Source: Nocardia pseudobrasiliensis NBRC 108224
Lineage (GTDB): Bacteria; Actinomycetota; Actinomycetes; Mycobacteriales; Mycobacteriaceae
DNA length: 64,000 bases
Direction: 5' to 3'
Assembly: GCF_001613105.1 (NCBI RefSeq)
Contig: NZ_BDBS01000040.1
Location: 59,201 to 123,200, forward strand
In this document: positions 8,003 to 15,791 of the stretch, piece by piece
Layout of the letters: each line of letters starts with the position of its first letter
How positions within the stretch are numbered: the stretch's first letter is position 1
Translations under genes and position numbers: made by a program
Notes under the pieces: generated by a model
The model's database searches: none
What the model was told of the DNA's origin: nothing
The model's input: the letters and a program-made list of their open reading frames with translations, nothing else

Positions 8003-9556
8003 ATGTCGTTGTCACGTCGGGAGTTGTTGGTCGGGGCGGCGATCGGGGCCGCGGCCACGCTCGGCGGTTCGGGGTCCGCGCGGGCGCAGGGGCGGGTGTT
8101 GACGATGGGTGATCCCGGCTACGCGGCGGCGACTTTGCGTGGCTACAACCGGCGCTTCCTCGCCCAACCTCAGCGGGTGGTGCTCGCGAGCACCGGTGAG
8201 CAGGTGTGTGAGGCGGTGGCCGCGGCGGTGCAGCAGCGGATGCGGCCCGCGGTGCGCGCGGGCGGGCATTGTTTCGACGATTTCGTCGACAATCCCGAGA
8301 CGCAGGTGCTGGTGGATGTGGGGCAACTGGACGAGATCGGCTGGGATGAGCGGTATCGCGCGTTCTCGGTCGGGGCGGGGGCGCGGCTGGGGGCGGTGTA
8401 TGCGGGGCTGGACCGGTGGGGGGTGACGATTCCGGCGGGCATCTGCCAAGGCGTCGGGGCGGGCGGGCATTTCAGCGGCGGCGGGTACGGGCCGTTGTCG
8501 CGACGGCACGGGCTGGTCGCCGATCATCTGTTCGGGGTGGAGGTGGTCACCGTGGACGAGCGCGGGCGCGCGCGGGCGGTGGTGGCCACGCGGGAGGGAC
8601 CGCACCAGGATCTGTGGTGGGCCCACACCGGTGGCGGTGGCGGCAATTTCGGTGTGGTGACACGGTTTCTGTTGCGTTCACCCGGGGTCGACGGGGCCGA
8701 TCCGCGGGCGGCGTTGCCGCGGTCGCCGGATTCGTTGTTCACCGCGCGGATGTTCGTGCCGATCGCCACCGAGGACATGTTCGTGCGGTTGCTGCGCAAC
8801 TATCTGGATTTCTTCTACCGCTACCGGGATCCGGGCAATCCGTTCGCGGGACTGTATGCGCCGCTGAGTGTGCGGCCCACCGCGACCGGGTTCGCCGAGA
8901 TGCTGATCCTGGCCGACGCCCAGGCCCCCGACGCGCGGGACCGGCTGGAGGCGTTCGTGGCCGCGGTGTGTGACGGGGTGAGCGCGCCGCTGCTGGAACC
9001 GGCCACCCGCGCCAGTTACGCCGAGACCGTGCAGCGGGTCTACTACACGCCCGCGCCGCAGCCGCCGCGGGTGAAGGTCAAGGCCGCCTATCTGCGCCGC
9101 CCCTACACCGACGAGCAGTTGCGAATCTGCTACCGGCGCATGGTCGATGCCTCGGTGATCGGGGAATCGGAGTTGGAATTTCTGCCCTTCGGCGCGGCGA
9201 TCAACGCGGTGGCCCCGGGCGCCACGGCGATGCCCGCGCGGGATTCGTTTCTGACGATGCTCATTCACACCGCGTGGCGGCTGCCCGGTGATGACGAGCA
9301 TTTCCTGGGGTGGGCGCGGGAGTTCTACGGTGCGCTCTACGCCGACAGCGGCGGTGTGCCCGTGCCCGATGCCCGCAATGGCGGCAGCTATATCAACTAT
9401 CCGGATCCGGATCTGGCCGATGCGCGGTTCAATCGGTCCGGGCGGGCGTGGCACGAGCTGTATTACGGGGCGGGCTATGCGCGGTTGCAGCGGGTCAAGG
9501 CGCGCTGGGATCCCGGTGCGGTGTTCGCGCACCGGCTCGCGGTCCGGGCGCGGTGA
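8003..9556 (+). CDS. Secreted FAD-linked oxidase, berberine-bridge-enzyme type (Tat)
   Basis: A 517-residue protein. The N-terminus SRRELLVG followed by an Ala-rich hydrophobic stretch is a Tat signal. The FAD-binding PCMH fold follows, with AGGHCFDDF (His89) and GICQGVGAGGHFSGGGYG (Cys148). This His/Cys pair is the mark of bicovalent flavin attachment. The C-terminal BBE domain is visible as GGSYINYPDPDL and RLQRVKARWDP. Such enzymes oxidise sugars, alcohols or alkaloid-like substrates with O2; the substrate here is unknown. The ATG is chosen for the Tat motif and the GAAGGGA upstream; an open frame from 7862 adds only low-complexity residues. It faces the cyclase gene, with stops 4 bp apart. 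Confidence 0.9.
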   Translation: MSLSRRELLVGAAIGAAATLGGSGSARAQGRVLTMGDPGYAAATLRGYNRRFLAQPQRVVLASTGEQVCEAVAAAVQQRMRPAVRAGGHCFDDFVDNPETQVLVDVGQLDEIGWDERYRAFSVGAGARLGAVYAGLDRWGVTIPAGICQGVGAGGHFSGGGYGPLSRRHGLVADHLFGVEVVTVDERGRARAVVATREGPHQDLWWAHTGGGGGNFGVVTRFLLRSPGVDGADPRAALPRSPDSLFTARMFVPIATEDMFVRLLRNYLDFFYRYRDPGNPFAGLYAPLSVRPTATGFAEMLILADAQAPDARDRLEAFVAAVCDGVSAPLLEPATRASYAETVQRVYYTPAPQPPRVKVKAAYLRRPYTDEQLRICYRRMVDASVIGESELEFLPFGAAINAVAPGATAMPARDSFLTMLIHTAWRLPGDDEHFLGWAREFYGALYADSGGVPVPDARNGGSYINYPDPDLADARFNRSGRAWHELYYGAGYARLQRVKARWDPGAVFAHRLAVRAR

Positions 9557-9560
9557 GGGG

Positions 9561-10385
9561 TCAGGTCAGGGCCAGCACGCGGGCCGGGCCGCCGGTGCCG
9601 CCGGCGTGTTTGGGCGCCCCGATCACCACGGTGGCGCCGGTGGGCGGGACGGCGGCGAGGTTGGCCAGCATTTCCACCCCGTAGCGTCCGGCGCCGAGAA
9701 TCGTTGTGTGGGCGCCGAATTCGCGGGAGGCGGCGGGGTCGAGGCTGAGGGTGTCGACGCCGACGCCGACGATGTCGCGGTGGGTGAGCAGGAACGCGGC
9801 GGCGGCGGGGTCGAAGCCGGGCGCGTGCGGGACGCCCGCGGGGTCGAGGTTGACGAATGCGCCCGGGGCCGACAGTCGCTGTTCCCATCCGCTGTGCAGG
9901 GCCACGAACGCCCGCGGCGGGATGCGGCCGTGGCGGGCTTCGAAGGCGTCGATGTCGGCGAGGGTGAGGGTGGTGTCGGGGTCGGTATGGGCGCGGGCGG
10001 CGATGTCGAGCACGATCAGCGGCGCGACCAGATCCGCGGCGGGGATGCGGTCCACGCTCGCGCCGGCGCGCACCCGATGCAGCGGCGCGTCGATGTGGGT
10101 GCCGCTGTGTTCCCACAGGGCCAGCGCGTAGTGGGCGAACCCGCCGGTGTCGTGGGAGCTCACCGGGATCGCGGCGAAGGAGGCAAAACCCGGCCACATC
10201 GGCAGCTGCGGGGTGAGGGTGTGGGTCAGATCCACCACCGCGCCGAAACTCGGCCGTGCGCTGGCCGGGGTCGCGGGGGCGGTCCCGGCCCATGCGGCCG
10301 CGGTGGCGGCGGTGGCCGCGCCGAGCAGGCCGCGCCGGGCGAGGGCGTGGTCGTGGGCGAGGCGGACGATGCGGGGGGCGCACAT
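9561..10385 (-). CDS. Cyclase-family metal hydrolase with Tat signal
   Basis: The product has 274 residues. ARRGLLGAATAATAAAWA is a Tat signal; the mature part starts near residue 45. The family motif HSGTHIDAPLH (HxGTHxDxPxH) binds a divalent metal in cyclase/kynurenine-formamidase-like enzymes. Other conserved blocks are VVDLTHTLTPQLPMWPGF and GVGVDTLSLDP. These enzymes hydrolyse amides or lactones; the substrate here is unknown. It converges on the secreted FAD oxidase, which is also exported, so a shared extracellular pathway is possible but not shown. Confidence 0.88.
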   Translation of the reverse strand: MCAPRIVRLAHDHALARRGLLGAATAATAAAWAGTAPATPASARPSFGAVVDLTHTLTPQLPMWPGFASFAAIPVSSHDTGGFAHYALALWEHSGTHIDAPLHRVRAGASVDRIPAADLVAPLIVLDIAARAHTDPDTTLTLADIDAFEARHGRIPPRAFVALHSGWEQRLSAPGAFVNLDPAGVPHAPGFDPAAAAFLLTHRDIVGVGVDTLSLDPAASREFGAHTTILGAGRYGVEMLANLAAVPPTGATVVIGAPKHAGGTGGPARVLALT

Positions 10386-10517
10386 GATGGGCGCAGCTTA
10401 GCCAGTGGCGGCGCGGTGGGGTGGGCAGGCGCGCGGGGTGGGCGATCTCATGATCGGTGGGGGCGGTGACGGCTTTAGGCTGGGTGGGAAGGCTCGTCGC
10501 AGGGAGGAAACGCTGTC

Positions 10518-11093
10518 ATGGCCACACTGTATGAGCGGCTCGAGGAGTCGCTGCAGCGGTTCATCACCGCGCAGCCGATGTTCTTCGTGGCCACCGCGCC
10601 CAGTGACGGCGGGCGGGTCAACCTGTCGCCCAAGGGGTATCGCGATACCTTCGCGATCCTCGACGAGCACACCGTGGCGTATCTGGATCTGTTCGGCAGC
10701 GGGGTGGAGACCATCGCGCATCTGCGCGACAACGGCCGCATCACGATCATGTTCTGCTCGTTCACCCGCCACTCCAAGATTCTGCGCCTGCAGGGCGTCG
10801 GGCGGGTGGTGCGTCCGGATGATCCCGAATTCGCTGCGCTGGCACCGCATTTCGGCGCGGGGCATCCCGGGGTGCGGGCAATGATCGTGGTGCGGTGCGA
10901 GCGGATCGCCGATTCGTGCGGATTCAGTGTGCCGTATATGGATCTGGTCGATGAGCGCGCGGTGCTCGACACCTATCACGGCCGCAAATCCGACGACGAT
11001 TTCGCGCGCCGCATCGGCGGGGACAACGCGACCAGCATCGACGCGTTACCCGCGCTGCACGCCGATCATCCCCTGCCCTCGACGTTGCGCTGA
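10518..11093 (+). CDS. Pyridoxamine 5'-phosphate oxidase-like FMN protein
   Basis: A 191-residue protein with the split-barrel FMN-binding pattern: FFVATAPSDGGRVNLSPKGY at residues about 20-40, and ITIMFCSFTRHSKILRLQG around 75-95. PPOX-family members of this type include flavin- or F420-dependent reductases and heme-handling proteins; the cofactor and substrate cannot be set from sequence. A strong GGGAGGAAA site lies 7 nt before the ATG. It is divergent from the cyclase gene and monocistronic. Confidence 0.85.
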   Translation: MATLYERLEESLQRFITAQPMFFVATAPSDGGRVNLSPKGYRDTFAILDEHTVAYLDLFGSGVETIAHLRDNGRITIMFCSFTRHSKILRLQGVGRVVRPDDPEFAALAPHFGAGHPGVRAMIVVRCERIADSCGFSVPYMDLVDERAVLDTYHGRKSDDDFARRIGGDNATSIDALPALHADHPLPSTLR

Positions 11094-11733
11094 GCGCGTG
11101 CGCGATGCGGTGGCGCCCGGCTGGTCCGGCGACCGGGTCCGGCCGCTGACATGTGGGTGAGTGAGGATCATCCGGGGTTCCGGTCGTAATCACCGAGCGG
11201 GTCGTCGTCCGCGGCGGCGCGTTCGGCTTCCGCGAGCGCGCGGTAGAGGGAGGCGACTCACCCCGCGCCTGCGGGCACTGCCCGTCGACCCACTGCGCCC
11301 TCACGTCTTCATGACGCTGCGACCCAGGCCGGACGCAGACATCGAAGACATCATCGACAACATCTTGCTCCCCCTGGTCCGACCCGCACCATAAGCCGCC
11401 GATGAGCGCGTCCACCGCGGCAGACCCCTACAGGTATGGATCGAGCATGACGGCTGGCGGGGAGCTGCCTGGCGCGAGATCTGCGTGTACACCGCAGCAT
11501 CCACGATCGCGAGGCGTTCGGGCACGACCGCTCCGTACCAACGGCGGATCACACAGCCACCGCAGACCTTTTCCGAAATCCGGCAAACCCCGGCGCGCCC
11601 TGATCGACGGCGTTCCCGCAGCGACCGACACACCTGGTTGGCGGGTGCTTCGCGGCGACCAGGCGCGTGTCCCGCGCTGTCGGGGTGCGCGGTGGGGGTG
11701 AGTCGAGTGCCGTGATGGGTGCGCGCGCGTGGC
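11094..11733. other. Gene-poor stretch with possible gene relics
   Basis: About 640 bp. A plus-strand tail at about 11295-11394 (LRPHVFMTLRPRPDADIEDI and onward) resembles the C-terminus of a TetR-type regulator but has no body upstream. A minus-strand fragment at about 11166-11254 (SLYRALAEAERAAADDDPLG) has protein-like composition and a stop just upstream. Both look like relics; neither can be assigned with confidence. Confidence 0.35.
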
Positions 11734-11746
11734 TAGGCTGGGCGGG
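11734..11746 (+). promoter_or_regulatory. -10 element for a leaderless start
   Basis: TAGGCT at 11734-11739, then 7 nt, then the GTG at 11747. This supports the shorter start of the BKACE gene. Confidence 0.5.
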
Positions 11747-12472
11747 GTGTTGCAAGTGTGTGTGAACGGCGCGCGAACTCTCGCGCAGTGTCCCGGTTTG
11801 CCGGTGACCGCGTACCAGATCGCGGCCGCGGCGCGGGCGGCGGTGGCGGCAGGTGCGGAGGATATTCACCTGCACCCCAAGGATTCTCGGGGGCGTGACA
11901 GTATGGCCGCGCAGCATGTGGCGGCGGCGGTGGGCGCGGTGCGTGCGGTGGTGGGGCCGGTCGCGGTCGGGGTGACCACCGGCGCGTGGAGTGAGCCGGA
12001 TCCGGATCGGCGAGTGGCGCGGGTGCGGTCGTGGACGGTACTGCCCGATCACGCGTCGGTGAACTGGCACGAGGACGGCGCGCAGGAGGTGGCGGCGGCG
12101 TTGATCGAACGGGGGATCGGGGTGGAGGCGGGGATTTATTCGGGAACCGATGCGGTGCGGCGGTTTCGGTGTTCGCCGCTGGCGGATCGGGTGGTGCGGG
12201 TGTTGGCGGAGGTGACCGATACCGACCCGGCCACGGCCCCCGACACCGCCGCCGCCCTGCTCGCCGCCCTGGGGCCCACGACAGCGCCGGTGTTGTTGCA
12301 CGGTGAGGACGGTGGGGCGTGGCCGGTGTTGGCGGTGGCCGCCGAGCGCGGGCTGTCCACGCGGATCGGGCTCGAGGATGTGCTCACCGACCCCGCGGGT
12401 GTGCCGGTGGGGGACAATGCGGTGCTGGTGGCGGCGGCGCGGCGACTGCTGGGCGGGGCGACCGGTCGGTGA
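11747..12472 (+). CDS. Beta-keto acid cleavage enzyme (BKACE, DUF849) family
   Basis: The product has 241 residues. The family signatures are the N-terminal CVNGARTLAQCPGLPVT and the metal-site segment EDIHLHPKDSRGRDSM. The C-terminal LLHGEDGGAWPVL and TRIGLEDVL belong to the same TIM-barrel family, which condenses a beta-keto acid with acetyl-CoA and releases acetoacetate and a CoA ester. It is shorter than the usual 270-310 residues, as seen in a compact actinobacterial subgroup. The specific substrate is not predictable. The GTG is chosen because a -10 lies 7 nt before it; an upstream GTG at 11729 is possible. Its 3' end overlaps the convergent hydrolase gene by 89 bp. Confidence 0.82.
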   Translation: MLQVCVNGARTLAQCPGLPVTAYQIAAAARAAVAAGAEDIHLHPKDSRGRDSMAAQHVAAAVGAVRAVVGPVAVGVTTGAWSEPDPDRRVARVRSWTVLPDHASVNWHEDGAQEVAAALIERGIGVEAGIYSGTDAVRRFRCSPLADRVVRVLAEVTDTDPATAPDTAAALLAALGPTTAPVLLHGEDGGAWPVLAVAAERGLSTRIGLEDVLTDPAGVPVGDNAVLVAAARRLLGGATGR

Positions 12473-13286
12473 ACAGGTCGATCAGTCGCGCCGCGAAGGC
12501 CGGGGCGTGGGCGCGGGGGCCGTTGTGTTTGCCGGGCAGTCGCCGCAGCGGCAGGCCCAGCCGCTCGGCGAGCGCGGCCGCGGGCCGGGCGGGCAGCAGT
12601 GAGCCGGTGCCGTGTCCGGCGGCGAGGATCAATCGGTCCGACACCGCGGCCAGGGCGGCCAGATCGGGCTGGTAGGAGGTGAATTCGCGCAGTTCGTAGC
12701 GCATCATGATCGGGCCGTTGGCCGCCAGCCGCGCCCAGGTCTCGGTGTCGCGGGCGGTGCGTTGTGCCGGTGCCGGGGAGGGGTCCATGGCCTCGCCGAT
12801 CCCGGCGAGGAATTCCGCACCGGCCGCGGCGGGGCCCTGGTCCAGCAGCAGCTGATACACCCGCTCGATCCAGGCATGATGGGTCGGCGCATCGGGCAGG
12901 ATCGCGAAACAGGGTGGTTCGTGGGCGAGCAGGGTGTGCACGAGGTGGGGCCGGCGGGCGAGCAGGTCCAGGCCGACGATGGCGCCGTTGCTGCCGCCGA
13001 CGACGTAGGCGGGGGCGTGCGGGGACAGGTGGGTGATGAGCCGGGCGGCGTCCTCGGCCTGCACGGCGACGTGTTGGGGTTCGGGGCGCCCGCTGTGCAG
13101 GGTGCTGCGGGAGTAGCCGCGCACGTCGTAGGCGACGACGGTGAAATGGCTGGCCAGCGCGTCGGCCAGGGGGTCGGCGTGGCTGGCGTCGCCGCCACCG
13201 CCGGGGATCAACAGCAGCAGCGGGCCGTGGCCGCGGATTTCGTAGTAGAGGGTGGCGCCGTCGACGGCGAGGGTGGCAGAGCGCAT
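12384..13286 (-). CDS. Alpha/beta hydrolase
   Basis: A 300-residue protein. The oxyanion stretch LLLIPGGGGDASHADPLADA and the strand with YDVRGYSRS precede a nucleophile elbow GGSNGA (Ser). A C-terminal GKHNGP segment offers the catalytic His. Substrate is unknown. The last 30 residues are Pro-rich and read through the antisense of the BKACE gene. It lies 16 nt downstream of a TetR gene on the same strand, so the two form an operon and the regulator probably controls it. Confidence 0.85.
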   Translation of the reverse strand: MRSATLAVDGATLYYEIRGHGPLLLLIPGGGGDASHADPLADALASHFTVVAYDVRGYSRSTLHSGRPEPQHVAVQAEDAARLITHLSPHAPAYVVGGSNGAIVGLDLLARRPHLVHTLLAHEPPCFAILPDAPTHHAWIERVYQLLLDQGPAAAGAEFLAGIGEAMDPSPAPAQRTARDTETWARLAANGPIMMRYELREFTSYQPDLAALAAVSDRLILAAGHGTGSLLPARPAAALAERLGLPLRRLPGKHNGPRAHAPAFAARLIDLFTDRSPRPAVAAPPPPAPHCPPPAHPRGR

Positions 13287-13302
13287 CGGGGTTCGGTCGT
13301 CC

Positions 13303-13878
13303 TCAGGTGTATGTCGGCCAGTGCGACAGGGTGTGGTGCAGGGCGTCGAGAATGTGGCCCCAGCTGGCGTCGGTGGGGCGGGCGTGCGCGAAGCCGCCGG
13401 CGGCTTCGAGGGTGGCGAAGCCGTGGAAGGTGGCGCGCAGCAGTCGGGCGGCGTCGGTGCCTTCGGGTTCGTCCAGCCCGTAGGCGCGCAGGATCGCCGC
13501 GGTCAGTTCGATACTGCGGCGTAGCGCCGGTTCGGCGCCGACTTCGGCGGGGTCCATGCGGATCTGGGTGGCGGCGTAGCGGCCGGGGTGGCGCAGCGCG
13601 AAGGCGCGGTAGGCGTCGGCGAAGCCGATCAGCGCGTCTTTGCCGGCGCGCCCGGCGACCGCGGCGGCGATCTGGTCGTTCATCTCCTGCGCGGCCAGCA
13701 GCGCGACCCGCACTCGCAGGTCGTGCAGGTTGCGTACGTGGGCGTAGAGGCTGGGGTCCTTGACGCCGACCGCGCGCGCCACCGCCGACAGGGTCAGCCG
13801 GTCGAAGCCGATCTCGTCGGCCAGATCGGCGGCGGCGAGGGTGAGGCGCGGCGCGGTCAGACCTGCTCGGGGGGACAT
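13303..13878 (-). CDS. TetR-family regulator (WHG-type C-terminus)
   Basis: The product has 191 residues. The helix-turn-helix is at about residues 12-55 (LTLAAADLADEIGFDRLTLS, VARAVGVKDPSLYAHV). The C-terminal ligand domain contains RPTDASWGHILDALHH. The ATG at 13878 is preferred to the GTG one codon earlier because AGGAGG then sits 6 nt away. Two matching operator-like palindromes lie directly upstream (13893-13928), as expected for autorepression. It is cotranscribed with the hydrolase at 12384-13286, the likely regulated gene. Confidence 0.9.
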   Translation of the reverse strand: MSPRAGLTAPRLTLAAADLADEIGFDRLTLSAVARAVGVKDPSLYAHVRNLHDLRVRVALLAAQEMNDQIAAAVAGRAGKDALIGFADAYRAFALRHPGRYAATQIRMDPAEVGAEPALRRSIELTAAILRAYGLDEPEGTDAARLLRATFHGFATLEAAGGFAHARPTDASWGHILDALHHTLSHWPTYT

Positions 13879-13892
13879 CACCCACCTCCTTT

Positions 13893-13928
13893 CCTAATTC
13901 ATTTAGGTTAGAGGCTAATTGCATTAGG
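13893..13928. promoter_or_regulatory. Twin TetR operators
   Basis: Two similar 15-mers, CCTAATTCATTTAGG (13893-13907) and GCTAATTGCATTAGG (13914-13928), lie 21 bp apart, two turns on the same helix face, between the TetR start and its upstream region. The intervening TTAGGTTAG also resembles half of an iron-regulator box; the paired spacing favours TetR. Confidence 0.65.
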
Positions 13929-14256
13929 TGCAAGTGGGCGTGCGATGCCCCGGGCCCGTCCTCGGCGCATCCGCTGCGATCCACCGCGCGTGGTCCACCT
14001 GCCCGCACCGCACCCCTGTCGCGGTCAGCTCCGCCATGGTCGCGGCCAGATCCGCGCACATCGACTACAGCGCACACCGCCCGGTCTCGACCGGGTCAGC
14101 GGCGTGCACGGCCAGCTCGGCGGACGGACACCGGAAAATCAACCACCCGTCCCCAGCGTCGAGAGGCGCCCACCCGAGCACACCGCGGAACAACACGCGC
14201 GCGGCGTCGGGATCGGTGACGTAGCCGAGGGTGTGCGCACCGACGAGCATGCGCAC
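13924..14256 (-). pseudogene. VOC/glyoxalase-family gene broken by an in-frame TAG
   Basis: The N-terminal 63 codons read as a VOC module (LVGAHTLGYVTDPDAARVLF, GWLIFRCPSAELAVHA). A TAG follows at 14065-14067, where homologous proteins usually have an aromatic residue. Beyond it, the same frame continues family-like (MCADLAATMAELTATGVRCG) until a TAA at 13924-13926, short of the normal C-terminal strands. So one nonsense mutation plus loss of the 3' end inactivated the gene. The surviving end now overlaps the TetR operators. Confidence 0.75.
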
Positions 14257-14269
14257 ACCCTCCCCACGC

Positions 14270-15097
14270 TCAGGATTTGCGGGCCAGCGCGCAGGAGATC
14301 AACTGCTCCCACACCGTCAACTCGCGGATATCGACCCCGATCTTGGTGACGTCCTCACCCGGGCCGGGCGCGGGCCGCCACAGCGTGCACAACTCCAATC
14401 CGGGCGCGAGCACCTCGAGATCACCGAACAGGGCGAGGATCTCGTCGTCGTTGCGCCAGCGGCCACGCCCGAAACTGCCCTGCAGTTTCTGCTCGGCCAG
14501 CCGCGTCTCCTCATTGTGACCGGACTGGAAATGCGAAATGTAGACCTCGCTGCCCGCGGGCACCCGATCCACCCACCAGCGCACCAGATCCGCGGGACGC
14601 TCGTCGTCGTTGAGGTGATGCAGAATCGCGCTGAACACCAAACCGACCGGCTGGTCGAAGTCGATGAGCCGACGCACTTCCGGATGCGCGAAGATCTCCT
14701 CGGGCTCACGCAGATCCGCGGTGATCACGGTGGTGTTGTCATCGGTGGCCAACAACGCCCGCCCGTGCGCGAGCACGATCGGATCATTGTCGACATACAC
14801 CACCCGCGCGCCCGGGTCGCGGCGCTGCGCGACCTGATGCACATTGTCCGCGGTCGGCAAACCACTACCGAAGTCGATGAACTGACGAACGCCGTCGACG
14901 GCGATATGGCCGACAGCGCGAATCAGGGCCTGACGGTTGGCGAAAGCGATCGCGACGGAACCGGGTAGATCCTTGATGAAGAAGTCACCGATCTCGCGAT
15001 CGACCGCATAGTTGTCCTTACCACCGAGCAGATAGTCGTAGACGCGCGCGATACTCGGCCTCGACTGATCCACCCGTGTGGTGGTGCTGTCGGTCAT
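14270..15097 (-). CDS. SAM-dependent methyltransferase, DUF574 family
   Basis: A 275-residue protein with the hallmarks of this actinobacterial family: RPSIARVYDYLLGGKDNYAV near the N-terminus, FIDFGSGLPTADNVHQVAQ (SAM-binding loop) at about 70-90, and VVYVDNDPIVLAHGRALL. Later blocks are AILHHL and VYISHF. Family members are abundant in Streptomyces and Nocardia, and the substrates of most are unknown. The second of two ATGs (15097) is preferred because AGGGGA lies 8 nt before it. It is transcribed in the same direction as the WYL relic upstream. Confidence 0.9.
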   Translation of the reverse strand: MTDSTTTRVDQSRPSIARVYDYLLGGKDNYAVDREIGDFFIKDLPGSVAIAFANRQALIRAVGHIAVDGVRQFIDFGSGLPTADNVHQVAQRRDPGARVVYVDNDPIVLAHGRALLATDDNTTVITADLREPEEIFAHPEVRRLIDFDQPVGLVFSAILHHLNDDERPADLVRWWVDRVPAGSEVYISHFQSGHNEETRLAEQKLQGSFGRGRWRNDDEILALFGDLEVLAPGLELCTLWRPAPGPGEDVTKIGVDIRELTVWEQLISCALARKS

Positions 15098-15309
15098 TGG
15101 AATCATCCCCTGTCGCTGGATGCGTTGACGATTCAATCCTAGAAGCCCAACCCTGCCGAAACAGGCGCTTCGGTTATACCAGCAACCCGACAGGCAGTGC
15201 AGCCGAAGATCGAAAACGGGATGCCTTCGAGCGCAACGGGTTTGCCCACGACCCCCGCTGACCCGCCCCCTCACGACCGCACCGCGGCCCGGCATCACCG
15301 CCCCAGCGC

Positions 15310-15599
15310 CGCCACCGCCACGCCTGCGCCGACAACCGCTGCGACAAATGGGCCACCACATCCCCGCCGGGCAGCTCACGCCGGATGAACCGAGGCCCCG
15401 GCCGGAAGCCCACGGACCCCACCGGTCCACCCGAAACGACCGCCCATCCGCGCGCTCGACATCCCCGCCGACCAGATACCGGTGCCCGCGGAAAACTCAC
15501 CACCGCCACCGGCTCCACATCCCGAATCGACGCCCACCCACCATGATCGGAGTAAACGAAGCGCAACCGCTCCCGACGCGCCACCACCTCCGGATCCAC
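15310..15599 (-). pseudogene. WYL-domain regulator relic with compensating frameshifts
   Basis: Three pieces in two frames line up as one WYL domain: RRERLRFVYSDHGGWASIRD with EPVAVVSF, then after a shift near 15490 GHRYLVGGDVERADGRSFRV, then after a second shift near 15410 back to GPRFIRRELPGGDVVAHL. The helix-turn-helix half that such YafY-type regulators carry at the N-terminus is not found upstream. The sequence is clearly decayed. Confidence 0.75.
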
Positions 15600-15791
15600 C
15601 CTGCCATCCTTTCGAGACACGATTCGACCTAACCAGGCCCTCCCACCCACCCCCACCCGGAACGACCTCACGGCAGTCCGCATCGACACCACCCGCGCCA
15701 CCCCGCGCCGACAACACCACCGGCCTCGCGGGGTTGCCGTCACCGCCCCGCTCGTGTGGGATCGGCAGGACGCGGTACGGAAGGACTCACG

